Below, piece after piece: positions 34,206 through 42,291 of a stretch of 64,000 nt of DNA (within the stretch, counting starts at the first letter, position 1; each line of letters opens with the position of its first letter). The DNA is from Paenibacillus segetis. GTDB taxonomy: Bacteria > Bacillota > Bacilli > Paenibacillales > Paenibacillaceae. Below the pieces are notes generated by a model. It was not told the DNA's origin, made no database searches, and saw nothing but the letters and a program-made list of their open reading frames with translations. A program made the translations under genes and the position numbers. The DNA is taken from NCBI RefSeq assembly GCF_014639155.1, contig NZ_BMFT01000001.1, forward strand, positions 1,922,001 to 1,986,000. The letters run 5' to 3'.

Positions 34206-34321
34206 ATAAGATGCATTAACTATGCACATTAATATCTTTAAACTCGTGATCTGAGTATATCATTGTGTCTGTTTTTAAGCAATATATAAGAACCTGAGAA
34301 AATTTCTCAGGTTCTTTTTTG
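34206..34321 (+). ncRNA. candidate small RNA of about 115 nt
   Basis: A plus-strand promoter (34170-34199) is followed, with no open frame, by AGAACCTGAGAAA (34289-34301), its complement TTTCTCAGGTTCT (34303-34315), and a TTTTTG tail. Promoter and terminator point the same way and frame a short transcript with an internal TGCAT-TAACT-ATGCA hairpin. The terminator could instead serve the MFS gene from the other side, where the T run is poorer. Confidence 0.4.
34289..34321 (+). terminator. intrinsic terminator in rph-MFS gap
   Basis: The 13-base stem has six T residues after it on the plus strand. On the minus strand it lies 36 bases past the MFS stop codon and is followed by TTATATATT, so it may act in both directions. 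Confidence 0.75.
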
Positions 34322-34356
34322 TTTATCCACTATCATAATTCACATCGTACCCTATC

Positions 34357-35595
34357 TTATATAACTTCTTTACGTCTAAATAGATGAAAAAACAGTATAA
34401 TTCCCGTAATTGAACTCAAAGCTGCGCATAAACCTATAACTCCATACCCAACTTGTAGTCCACGAAGTAGGCCTAGCTGAGAGTTATCTCCGAATATGCC
34501 CTTAGTGAATTCGATAACTCCCCCGATCAGATAGTTACCAATTACACTACCAATTCCCATGAGAGTTACTGTAATAGTTATTGCAGTATCACTCCCTTTT
34601 GGGTATCTTCTAGCAATAAAAGCCATGACGGTTGGATAAATCATAGCTATTCCTACACCGGCTGCAGCGAATAAGAAGGCTAGATCTTCTCCCCCTAGAA
34701 TCGCTGCAAAAGTACATACCGCTGAGATCCCTGAGAATACAACCAATGATAAAGTAAAACCAAATTTGTCTGTTAATGGTCCAAGTAATATCCGTGCAAG
34801 CGCAAAGCATAAGAAAAAAGCAGATAACATACCTGAAGCAGAAACTGTATCCCATCCATATGCTTTTTCTAAAAAATTAACAAGCCAACCACCTACAGCT
34901 AACTCCGATACAACACCAAATGATAGAACTAAGACCATGAGCCACAAAACGGGATCTCGAAGCAATGTTGTAATAGGCAAGCGATCTTCGTGTGTAATGT
35001 CATCCCCTGGAAAAGTACTGAACAGGACTAATATAATGGGTATTAATGATAATAGAAGCACGATGAGATACATCCCTCGCCAATCCAGGGTATATCCATT
35101 GATCGTCATCTTCATCAAACCTGTTGCAATAAGTGGTGCTGCCGTCGAACTGAGGCCATAAAATCCATGAGATAGGTTCATCATTGTCCCTGTGTTCTTC
35201 ACGAAGATACGGGCACCTAAGATTGCTAACCCAATTTCCAGCATTCCGTTTCCAATATACATTAAGAAATAAGATGCGGAAAACATGGCATAATATTGGG
35301 AGAAGAAAATGAATACTCCCGAAAGCGCCATCGATGCAAAAGCTATAATGGTTACACTCTTAATCCCCCATATTTTTGTTAAGTATGCCGTAAAAGAACA
35401 AGCAATTAGATATCCTAGCGCATTTAAGGACAATAAAGTACCTAATTGTGATTCATTGATCATAAACTCAAACTGAATACGTGGAATTGCTGGTCCTTTT
35501 ATATTTTCTGATAAACCGAATATGACAAAACCAAGAAATACGGTAGCCAGTTGCATGGCATATACTTTATTGAATTTCCCTGAACGTTTCTCCAC
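34357..35595 (-). CDS. MFS transporter (FucP/sugar-type)
   Basis: This 412-residue protein has twelve predicted membrane helices. FGLSENIKGPAIPRIQFEF between helices one and two and LNALGYLIACSFTAYLTKIWG are typical of the sugar and drug MFS subgroup found in Bacillales near YitT genes. Substrate unknown. It is downstream of the YitT gene in the same direction, but a strong terminator lies between them, so it has its own promoter. The start ATG at 35595 is preceded by GGAGAC. Confidence 0.8.
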   Translation of the reverse strand: MEKRSGKFNKVYAMQLATVFLGFVIFGLSENIKGPAIPRIQFEFMINESQLGTLLSLNALGYLIACSFTAYLTKIWGIKSVTIIAFASMALSGVFIFFSQYYAMFSASYFLMYIGNGMLEIGLAILGARIFVKNTGTMMNLSHGFYGLSSTAAPLIATGLMKMTINGYTLDWRGMYLIVLLLSLIPIILVLFSTFPGDDITHEDRLPITTLLRDPVLWLMVLVLSFGVVSELAVGGWLVNFLEKAYGWDTVSASGMLSAFFLCFALARILLGPLTDKFGFTLSLVVFSGISAVCTFAAILGGEDLAFLFAAAGVGIAMIYPTVMAFIARRYPKGSDTAITITVTLMGIGSVIGNYLIGGVIEFTKGIFGDNSQLGLLRGLQVGYGVIGLCAALSSITGIILFFHLFRRKEVI

Positions 35596-35660
35596 TCTGC
35601 TTGTCTCCTAATCTGTTAGTTATCAATGTAAATGATAGCCTTCCTTTCCATCAAAGTAAA

Positions 35661-35708
35661 CAAAAAACGCGTTGGCGAGAGAAGGATTATCTTCTCAACC
35701 AACGCGTT
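35661..35708 (-). terminator. terminator of the YitT gene
   Basis: AACGCGTTGG (35666-35675) pairs with CCAACGCGTT (35699-35708), with an inner GAGAAG/CTTCTC, and the minus strand continues with TTTTTTG. Confidence 0.88.
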
Positions 35709-35717
35709 ATGATGTAA

Positions 35718-36590
35718 TTAGTGAATATTATGCTTTCTGAAATTACCACCTTTAACTTCTGCTACATCATATACTACAACAAAGGCATTAGGGTCAATTT
35801 CATGAATTATTTCTTTTATTTTGCTTTCTTCAAGACGGTTTATTACGCAAGTGATTTCTTTGAAATGTTCATTTGAGTAGCCGCCGTAAGCATCTGTATA
35901 GGTTGCCCCACGACCTAATCGGTCACGAATGGTTTCTACCATGATTTCCGGTTGATTCGTGATGATTTTAAAGGTTTTAGATCCGCTCAAACCTTCTTCA
36001 ACAATATGAATTACTTTAGAGGCAATAAAATAAGCGAGTGCTGATAGAATAGCCCCCTGTAGACCAAATACTGTTGAAACAACAATAAAGACAAACATGT
36101 TTAGGAATAAGATTAGATCACTCGTCCCAAAAGGTAATTTACGTGAAAGTAGTACAGCTAACATATCGATCCCATCTATTGCTCCACCATTACGCAATGC
36201 TAACCCCATACCAAAACCGATGATAATCCCACCAACAACGGTAACTAACAATGTATCACCTTGAATAATCGTTGGTACATGGTGCATAACACTAGTGCCA
36301 ATGGCAAGTGAGGCTATTCCGATAACTGAATACACAGCAAAGCTTTTACCAATTTGCTTATATCCTAACCAAATAAAAGGGATGTTTATTACGGCAATTA
36401 GTAGCCCTAACGGTATTCCAAACAGTTTTGAGCCTACGATACTTAGGCCTGTCACACCACCGTCTGAGACGCTGTTAGGTATTAATACTGCTTCTAGACC
36501 ATAAGCAGCTATAAGTGCGCCAATAATAATCAAAAATACTTTTGAGATTATCCTCATCTTATTTGATTTTTGTTGTCTCGTGTGATTCAT
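35718..36590 (-). CDS. YitT family membrane protein (DUF161 + DUF2179)
   Basis: This 290-residue protein has five membrane helices with the YitT repeat patterns YGLEAVLIPNSVSDGGVTGL and RNGGAIDGIDMLAVLLSRKLP. A cytoplasmic DUF2179 domain (RLGRGATYTDAYGGYSNEHFKEI, read in parts) closes it. The family is widespread in Firmicutes with no firm function; a transport role is suspected. The ATG at 36590 is chosen because GGGGAAAG precedes it at the right distance. It is monocistronic. Confidence 0.85.
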   Translation of the reverse strand: MNHTRQQKSNKMRIISKVFLIIIGALIAAYGLEAVLIPNSVSDGGVTGLSIVGSKLFGIPLGLLIAVINIPFIWLGYKQIGKSFAVYSVIGIASLAIGTSVMHHVPTIIQGDTLLVTVVGGIIIGFGMGLALRNGGAIDGIDMLAVLLSRKLPFGTSDLILFLNMFVFIVVSTVFGLQGAILSALAYFIASKVIHIVEEGLSGSKTFKIITNQPEIMVETIRDRLGRGATYTDAYGGYSNEHFKEITCVINRLEESKIKEIIHEIDPNAFVVVYDVAEVKGGNFRKHNIH

Positions 36591-36608
36591 TAACTTTCCC
36601 CGTTTCAA

Positions 36609-36939
36609 ATAAATTTTTCTTGTTCAAGGACAAGAATAGATAGAAAACAGTTTATAACAATTATCACAGTGTTGGCAAATTATCGTATCATTGCGGAAGA
36701 AGGCCTCCCATATAAATCTCACAATTAGACGATTTAAATAGAGATGACCATACAACCGTACCCAATCCCCTTCATATTGCATTATCGGATAGAATTCTGC
36801 AGAAATATCACATATATCCATGCGATATGTTTGGAAATACGGGTACTTAACTCAAATATAGTCACATTTATCCATGAGTTCAATCTCACTACTTTATTTA
36901 TAACTGCCCTGGGACTCTATCAATTTATATAGTTTATTA
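36609..36939. other. gene-free stretch upstream of the YitT gene
   Basis: I see no supported gene. A 65-codon minus-strand frame (36624-36821) ends with CQHCDNC, but it has no ribosome site and no family resemblance. The stretch should hold the YitT promoter. Confidence 0.4.
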
Positions 36940-36985
36940 CCAACACAAAAGCTGCCCAGTGATTACTTGGCAGCTTTTGTGTTGG
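36940..36985 (-). terminator. terminator of the ABC ATPase gene
   Basis: A 17-base perfect stem (36940-36956 with 36969-36985) contains AAAAGCTGCC and GGCAGCTTTT, so either strand can form a GC stem with a T run. It lies 28 bases past the ATPase stop codon. Confidence 0.8.
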
Positions 36986-37013
36986 TATAGGTTGTTTCGG
37001 GCAACGTCGTATC

Positions 37014-37796
37014 CTAGTTATCGCCGGCAAGTATAAGCCACTTGCGGTTATGATGTTCCTGTACTTCAACAGAAGTATCGAAGAAATCACTCAACACATC
37101 CGACTGCAAGCAGTTCGCCGTTTCATCCGCTTTGAAGATTTCACCATTCTTCACCAACAGTGTATGCGTGAAGCATGGCGTTATCTCTTCGATATGATGC
37201 GTCACATATAGTAAGGTTGGCCCGCCGGGCTGCTTCGTAATCTTCTCAATCATCTGCAGCAGCTGTTCGCGGGCGAAAATATCAAGTCCCGTACATGGCT
37301 CATCAAGGATTAATAGATCCGGATTGGCCATTAGTGCTCGTGCAATGAGGACTTTCTGACGTTGTCCTTGCGACAAGGTATCGTATGTACGAGTTACCAA
37401 GGCAGAGCAGCCTAGAAAATCCATCAATTCCTCGGCTTGCTTCAGATCCTCTTCATTCGTCTTGTCATACAGACCGATGGTCGCGAATTTGCCGCTGAGG
37501 ACGATGGTCAGTGCAGTCTGATGGCCGTATAGCTTCTGTTGTAAGGAGGTGCTGACCCAACCGATTCGTTTGCGTAACTCCCGCAGATCCACGTCGCCGA
37601 AGCGATGGTCCAGCACTTCAACCTGCCCCGTCGTCGGCCAGATATAGCCGTTCACGACGTTCAGCATCGTCGTCTTGCCTGATCCGTTCAGACCGACGAT
37701 GCACCAATGTTGCCCTTGTTTCACTTCCCAATTCATATCGCGCAAGATCATCGTCGTATCGCGACGCCATGATACATTTTTGAGTGATATAATCAT
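37014..37796 (-). CDS. ABC transporter ATP-binding protein (YlmA/ModF-like), no partner permease
   Basis: This 260-residue ATPase has Walker A GLNGSGKTT, the signature LSQGQRQKVLI (SQGQR in place of SGGQR), Walker B LLILDEPCTGLD and the H-loop YVTHHIEEI. The layout is like Bacillus YlmA and the ModF group, which lack a permease gene nearby. It may work with a distant membrane protein or in a regulatory role. It follows the GntR-family gene by 47 bases in the same direction and may share its transcript. Confidence 0.8.
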   Translation of the reverse strand: MIISLKNVSWRRDTTMILRDMNWEVKQGQHWCIVGLNGSGKTTMLNVVNGYIWPTTGQVEVLDHRFGDVDLRELRKRIGWVSTSLQQKLYGHQTALTIVLSGKFATIGLYDKTNEEDLKQAEELMDFLGCSALVTRTYDTLSQGQRQKVLIARALMANPDLLILDEPCTGLDIFAREQLLQMIEKITKQPGGPTLLYVTHHIEEITPCFTHTLLVKNGEIFKADETANCLQSDVLSDFFDTSVEVQEHHNRKWLILAGDN

Positions 37797-37843
37797 GTCA
37801 AAGTTCCCTCCATTTCAATCCGCAGTTTTTGGTTTTATTTAGT

Positions 37844-38530
37844 TTATAACTCAGAGAGTGTTCCATTCAAAATATCCAGAGTCCATTTTACCGCTTGATC
37901 TGAATCACCATTTTTAATAGATTCATATACTTGTTCATGGGAATAGGATTGTGGATCATGGGAACTGTAATTATGGTTTAATTTACTCATCGCATCTGAT
38001 AATGCATGAGAAAATGTCCTATATAGGTCAATAATCACAGCATTTTTACTTGCAATTGCTATCGCCATGTGAAATTCTATATCCGACTTGGCATACAGTT
38101 CACGATCATTCTGCTCTAGTGCCATCTTTCTTGTATCCAAATGTTGTCTCATGTTAGTTAAATCTGTGTCGTCATGCCGTAGAGCTGCCAATCGCGAGAT
38201 TTCTAATTCAATCATTTTTCGAGCTTCAAAGACCTCAATTAGTTCCGCACGATGTAAACGATGGGTAAGTGGTTCTTGAATAATAGGGTTGGATTTTAAA
38301 TAAGTGCCAAAACCCTGCTTCTTCTCCACTAGTCCAGCATGAACCAACACACGAATTGCTTCTCGTATAGTTGATCGACCTACATTGAATAATTGCATTA
38401 ATTCTGGTTCCGGTGGCAATTTGTCTCCTGGTAAGATGATTCCTGTTGAAATTTTTTGTTGTATTTGATTTACAACATCGTCAACTAACTTAGTCGTTTG
38501 AACGGGTTGAAATGATTCTTTGTTAAACAT
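37844..38530 (-). CDS. GntR-family regulator, FadR/FCD subgroup
   Basis: This 228-residue regulator has an N-terminal winged helix (VVNQIQQKISTGIILPGDKL, then FNVGRSTIREAIRVLVHAGL) and an FCD ligand domain from about residue 95 with EARKMIELEISRLAALR, DIEFHMAIA and SHEQVYESI, which carry the usual metal-binding His/Asp set. These regulators sense carboxylates and control catabolic genes. Which gene it controls is unclear; the downstream ATPase and the YitT/MFS genes are candidates. GAGGAG precedes the ATG, and a TATCATGATA palindrome lies 26 bases upstream. Confidence 0.85.
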   Translation of the reverse strand: MFNKESFQPVQTTKLVDDVVNQIQQKISTGIILPGDKLPPEPELMQLFNVGRSTIREAIRVLVHAGLVEKKQGFGTYLKSNPIIQEPLTHRLHRAELIEVFEARKMIELEISRLAALRHDDTDLTNMRQHLDTRKMALEQNDRELYAKSDIEFHMAIAIASKNAVIIDLYRTFSHALSDAMSKLNHNYSSHDPQSYSHEQVYESIKNGDSDQAVKWTLDILNGTLSEL

Positions 38531-38555
38531 CTGATCATCTCCTCTTTTTGCAGGA

Positions 38556-38565
38556 TATCATGATA
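38556..38565. promoter_or_regulatory. palindrome upstream of the GntR gene
   Basis: TATCATGATA is a perfect 10-base palindrome just before the ribosome site, followed upstream by a minus-strand TGTCAAGC-like -35 region. It could be an autoregulatory site, but it is short. Confidence 0.3.
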
Positions 38566-38654
38566 CACTTTGCTTGACAAGTAAGATTTGTAAATTTTTG
38601 ATTGCGTAAGATTAAAAAAAGCCACTGTTTATACAGCTTTCATAGTCTATGAGA

Positions 38655-38683
38655 AATACCCCGTAGTATGGCTACGAGGTATT
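38655..38683 (-). terminator. hairpin after the hydrolase gene
   Basis: AATACC and CGTAG pair with CTACG and GGTATT around TATGG; the minus strand continues TTTCTC. The T run is poor, so terminator function is less sure. Confidence 0.45.
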
Positions 38684-38722
38684 AAGTGTTTGGTCAAGGA
38701 ATCTTTTAAATAATAACAGCCA

Positions 38723-39610
38723 TCAATCCCGGCCAGCTTCGTAAATCTTCTGCGCCACCATGCCCGGCCTTGTGCGAGTATCCGTAAAGTGGTCCCCATC
38801 GCCGACGATAAGGCGGAACTGACCGAGTCGTGTGGACATATGTGGATTCCAGCCGAATCCCTCCCCTTGTGGCAATACGCCATCTTGGTAGAAGTATACA
38901 TAACCTTTCGGTATAGGCAACTCATAGAAGACTTTGAGATCCAGCTTCTCGAAAAGCGGTCCAGCAGGTTCCGGAGTAACGCTTGTATACATCCATCGGG
39001 CTTCCTCCAATGTGGCCGTATTGACGAACAAATCCCGAAACAATGTAAACGGAAGCATGATCGTATCATCCTTCGAGCTGGCCCTAAGTTGCTCGAATCC
39101 TTGTCTCGTTTGAGGCGGTAACTCGTCGGCAACAGATTCCCCATCTTTCAGTACGAAAGCGTCCCAGAAGACGAGTCGCTTGATGCGATCCGGTATCTGT
39201 TCTGCAACCTTTTGGATTACACTCCCACCGAAGCTGTGCCCGACGAGAACAATGTTGTGTAGATTGTGTCTCGTTATAAAATCAACGACGGACTTTGTGA
39301 TCATCGCATGCGTGACATTTTTGTTCGGATCATTACCGTGACCTGCGTACTCCGGCGTATAGACGATATGCCCTTGACTACGTAGCACCTCCGCTACGCC
39401 GTCCCAGAAATGGGCATCAGCCCATGAACCATGCACAAGCACGAAGGTAAGCTGTTGCTCTGTGGGTAAACGGTAGCTTTCATCCGATTTGAGAGTACCG
39501 TTGTTCCAGAACCACCCTCCTTCATAATAAGGAGACTCATAATAACTGCGGGGCATACAACTATAAGCTGGATAAGGGAAATGATGAATATCTTGCTGAT
39601 AAGGATACAT
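38723..39610 (-). CDS. alpha/beta hydrolase with Tyr/Pro-rich N-terminal extension
   Basis: This 295-residue protein has a 40-residue N-terminal tail very rich in Tyr, Pro and Gly (MYPYQQDIHHFPYPAYSCMP, then SYYESPYYEGGWFW), followed by a hydrolase core: HGSWADAHFWDGV (oxyanion), GHSFGG (nucleophile), and a C-terminal GDGDHFTDTR with the catalytic His. The core resembles small esterases such as salicylate esterase. The tail looks like spore-coat or surface Tyr-rich segments, so it may anchor the enzyme, but that is inferred. The ATG at 39610 follows AGAGGA; the frame extends nine codons further without a site. Confidence 0.78.
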   Translation of the reverse strand: MYPYQQDIHHFPYPAYSCMPRSYYESPYYEGGWFWNNGTLKSDESYRLPTEQQLTFVLVHGSWADAHFWDGVAEVLRSQGHIVYTPEYAGHGNDPNKNVTHAMITKSVVDFITRHNLHNIVLVGHSFGGSVIQKVAEQIPDRIKRLVFWDAFVLKDGESVADELPPQTRQGFEQLRASSKDDTIMLPFTLFRDLFVNTATLEEARWMYTSVTPEPAGPLFEKLDLKVFYELPIPKGYVYFYQDGVLPQGEGFGWNPHMSTRLGQFRLIVGDGDHFTDTRTRPGMVAQKIYEAGRD

Positions 39611-39723
39611 ATACCAGACATCCTCTCGAAGTAACATATATTATCAGCTTATGCCCATTGCATTTTAGAGGTTCTTGATTAGAACTAAACGACTCAAAAT
39701 CGGTTCACAGCGGCCATTTTATA

Positions 39724-40287
39724 TTACTCTTCTCTACTTGTATCTTCTAAAATTAATAATGATATTTTCGTGGCTATAGTCTCTTTGTCTAATGATGATT
39801 TATCAAAAGCCCATAAATAACCAGCCTCAAGAATAATGTTGGCGTAAATCGGTGCGTAAAAATTCTTCTCTACGTCTGTACATATGTTATCTAAACTTTT
39901 CGATAAATATCTTTTTAACTCAACTAACATTTTGTTCTTCAATTGCGGGATTAGACTTAAATAACTGGTACGACATTGAAAATTCGGTTGTTGATGATAG
40001 TCGCATACGGCTAGAACGAGCGCATGTATACTTTCTTTATCGAATTTCACAACACCTAATGTGCGGTTTTCGATGACTGTCGAAGCAGATTGATCAACAA
40101 TATAGTCCAACATTTCGTACTTATCATTAAAGTGCGCGTAAAACGTAGCACGATTCACTTGAGCCCCTTTTGTTAAATCAGCAACTGTGATTTTATCAAA
40201 ATCCTTTTCATTCACTAGATTAACAAAAGCATTAATCAAAGACTGCTTAGTTTGGGTCATACGTATATTCCTTACTTTTGTCCCCAC
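39724..40287 (-). CDS. TetR/AcrR-family regulator
   Basis: This 187-residue regulator starts at a GTG (40287) with AAAGGAGAG before it; an ATG at 40260 with AAGGA is also possible. The helix-turn-helix is FDKITVADLTKGAQVNRATF with YAHFNDKYEML, the standard TetR start. A C-terminal TetR_C_7-like ligand domain follows. It is divergent from an SDR gene, with a gap of 147 bases, and probably represses it. An AACACGTGTT palindrome lies near the SDR promoter. Confidence 0.85.
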   Translation of the reverse strand: MGTKVRNIRMTQTKQSLINAFVNLVNEKDFDKITVADLTKGAQVNRATFYAHFNDKYEMLDYIVDQSASTVIENRTLGVVKFDKESIHALVLAVCDYHQQPNFQCRTSYLSLIPQLKNKMLVELKRYLSKSLDNICTDVEKNFYAPIYANIILEAGYLWAFDKSSLDKETIATKISLLILEDTSREE

Positions 40288-40391
40288 TTCATTCTCTCCT
40301 TTAACAATTTCTCAATTTTGTTGTTATCGCAACATTCCCTACCTCATTGTTGGTTGTTTCGTTTAGATATTCGATGTATTTTTATTAAAGC

Positions 40392-40401
40392 AACACGTGT
40401 T
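40392..40401. promoter_or_regulatory. AACACGTGTT palindrome before the SDR gene
   Basis: A perfect 10-base palindrome lies 33 bases before the SDR start codon and downstream of the divergent TetR gene. It is a candidate TetR operator, though short. Confidence 0.35.
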
Positions 40402-40434
40402 TGTTTAATGTATCACGAAATGAGGAGAATAACT

Positions 40435-41268
40435 ATGAAAACAATGCTTGTAACAGGTGGAACAGATGGAATCGGAAAAGGGATCGCTACTCACTTTTTA
40501 AAAAAAGGCGACCGTGTAATCGTTATCGGTAGTTCAACTATTAAAGGAGAACTTTTCTTAAATGAGGCTAGACAGTTAGGAGCAGAGGAACGAGCTGTTT
40601 TTATGCAAGCGAATCTTAGTCTAGTTAAAGAAAACAAGCGCATTATAGAAGAAGTGAAAAATCGGTTCTCTTGTTTAGATAGGGTTGTTTTTTGTGCAAC
40701 CAATCACAAGACTAGAACAGAATATTCGGAAACTGAAGAAGGATTTGAATTTAATTTTGGGTTAGCTTATTTGAGCAGATTTGTACTTAGTTATGGCTTA
40801 ACAGAGATTTTGGAGAAGGCTGACTATCCTGTTATTCTTAATGTTTGTGCACCTGGAATGAATGGAACGGTTAACTTACATGATATCCAGAACAAAAGTA
40901 ACTACAAGGGTGCAAATGTAAAGTATCATGGAAGCCGATTAAACGATCTGCTAGGTGTTGGCTTTGCGCACAATAATGTTGTTGGAAAAATTAAATATAT
41001 TCTCTTCAACCCTTGGGCTGTCCAAACCTCTGGAACCTTTGAAGCAATTGAAAATCCTTTGATGAAGAACATCATGAAGTTGATTTATAAAACAATAGGT
41101 AAACCTGTAGAAGAAGCAATTGTACCGATTATTGAGTTGTTGGAGAATCCACCTATCTCCTCTCTATCTGCTTACAAACAGAGAAAAGAAGTTAGTCTAG
41201 CAATGACAACTTTTGATAAAGATAATGCTCAAAAGCTTTATAACAAAACAGTTCAACTATTGAAATGA
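40435..41268 (+). CDS. SDR-fold protein with altered active site
   Basis: This 277-residue protein has the SDR cofactor motif TGGTDGIG and overall retinol-dehydrogenase-like length. The catalytic set is changed, however. The Lys of YxxxK is Arg168 (Y164-HGS-R168), the usual Ser region reads VCAPG rather than SSxxG, and the NNAG motif is CATN. It probably binds NAD(P) but may not be a normal dehydrogenase. TGAGGAG precedes the ATG at 40435; the frame is open for another 61 codons upstream, inside the promoter region. It is divergent from a TetR gene. Confidence 0.8.
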   Translation: MKTMLVTGGTDGIGKGIATHFLKKGDRVIVIGSSTIKGELFLNEARQLGAEERAVFMQANLSLVKENKRIIEEVKNRFSCLDRVVFCATNHKTRTEYSETEEGFEFNFGLAYLSRFVLSYGLTEILEKADYPVILNVCAPGMNGTVNLHDIQNKSNYKGANVKYHGSRLNDLLGVGFAHNNVVGKIKYILFNPWAVQTSGTFEAIENPLMKNIMKLIYKTIGKPVEEAIVPIIELLENPPISSLSAYKQRKEVSLAMTTFDKDNAQKLYNKTVQLLK

Positions 41269-41275
41269 CTTCAGC

Positions 41276-41422
41276 TTATATATAGGCAACATTTTGTGTG
41301 AACAATTGCGTGATAAATTTATATACCTTTTTTGCGGATGGAGAGGTGGTTTCGTAGGAAGGAATAGCAATGCCTATCGGGTTATTCGATGAAACTTGTT
41401 CTTGGTTCAACTTATCTTAAGG
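41276..41422 (-). pseudogene. possible C-terminal remnant of a LysR-family regulator
   Basis: On the minus strand a frame ending in TAA at 41276 reads NPIGIAIPSYETTSPSAKKV then YKFITQLF, similar to the last strand and helix of LysR substrate domains. It has no start; weak further matches upstream are in other frames up to about 41610. The assignment is tentative. The rest of the gap (41423-41644) holds no supported gene. Confidence 0.35.
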
Positions 41423-41644
41423 GGCTACCAATCACATAGATAGCGGCGGTGGGATTAAAGTGGCCGTTCGAAATCGTATATGCGTTATGTATCCTCAAAC
41501 ACGCCAAATTTACCGGGAGCGGTCGGCCATGTAGTGGAAACGTCTGCAGACCGATTTTGATTAACAGCATTAACATTCGTGATATTTCACCTTTATTAAT
41601 GCGCGACATAGGCTATATGTAATGAACCATCAAGGAGGGTTATT

Positions 41645-42241
41645 ATGATCTATCGTTGCCCCATATGTGGGAATTGGCGCAAAGATCGTACAATCATTGA
41701 CGAATGGAGTACCGTCATCGCCCCACCTGCGCCCGAGTTAGCAGCAATCTGTATTGACCCATGTACTAGCGCGTTTCTAATCTTAGATATGGAGAATTCT
41801 ATATGCAATAATTATCGTTGTATAGCTTCTATCTCTAAGATTAATGAACTATTGGCGAAAGCGCGTGAACATGGAATGTTAGTTGTCTATAGTCTTACAC
41901 ATACAGGAAATGTTGCTGATATTGCCCTTCAGCTAAGACCTTCTCAACATGACTTTGTTGTAAAATCTAATGTTGATAAATTCTACAGGACGGATTTAGA
42001 AAATATTTTACACGAACATTGTATAAAAACTGTTATCATTACTGGTTATGCTGCAAATGGTGCCGTCCTTCACACTTCCACCAGCGCTGCATTCCGCGGA
42101 TTTGATGTTGTGATTCCTGTTGACGGTATGTCGGCTAGTAATCCATATGCGGAACAGTATACAGCTTGGCATATGCTAAATAGTCCTGGGACCCGAAACC
42201 GCGCAACCTTAACGAAGAAGGATTGGATTACTTTTTGCTAG
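41645..42241 (+). CDS. isochorismatase-fold hydrolase without catalytic cysteine
   Basis: This 198-residue protein has the isochorismatase/cysteine-hydrolase fold: the Asp of the triad in LILDMEN (Asp48), Lys in VVKSNVDKFYRTDL (Lys107), and the region TGYAANGAVLHTSTSAAFRG followed by PVDGMSA. At the place of the nucleophile Cys there is Ala140 (NGAV instead of NxCV). A number of family members share this NGAV form, and isochorismatases proper use no Cys, so activity may be on an isochorismate-like vinyl ether or be lost. The N-terminus adds CPICGNW, a zinc-ribbon-like half. AGGAGG precedes the ATG. It stands alone. Confidence 0.75.
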   Translation: MIYRCPICGNWRKDRTIIDEWSTVIAPPAPELAAICIDPCTSAFLILDMENSICNNYRCIASISKINELLAKAREHGMLVVYSLTHTGNVADIALQLRPSQHDFVVKSNVDKFYRTDLENILHEHCIKTVIITGYAANGAVLHTSTSAAFRGFDVVIPVDGMSASNPYAEQYTAWHMLNSPGTRNRATLTKKDWITFC

Positions 42242-42291
42242 TGCCCCCTCTTCTTTTACCCTAAAGCAATTGCGTGAAGTAGTCTTTTCAC

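Noticed and set aside
35605-35625. TAATCTGTTAGTTA, similar to repeat copy A
   Set aside because: It lacks the CCG of the core and lies at a gene's 5' end, unlike the other copies; probably chance.
36624-36821. 65-codon minus-strand frame with CQHCDNC near its end
   Set aside because: No ribosome site, no family resemblance, and AT-rich context; a Cys motif by chance is more likely.
41412-41609. 65-codon minus-strand frame upstream of the cysteine-hydrolase-like gene
   Set aside because: No ribosome site and poor protein character; the LysR-like signal in the same gap lies in a different frame, so this frame was not called a gene.
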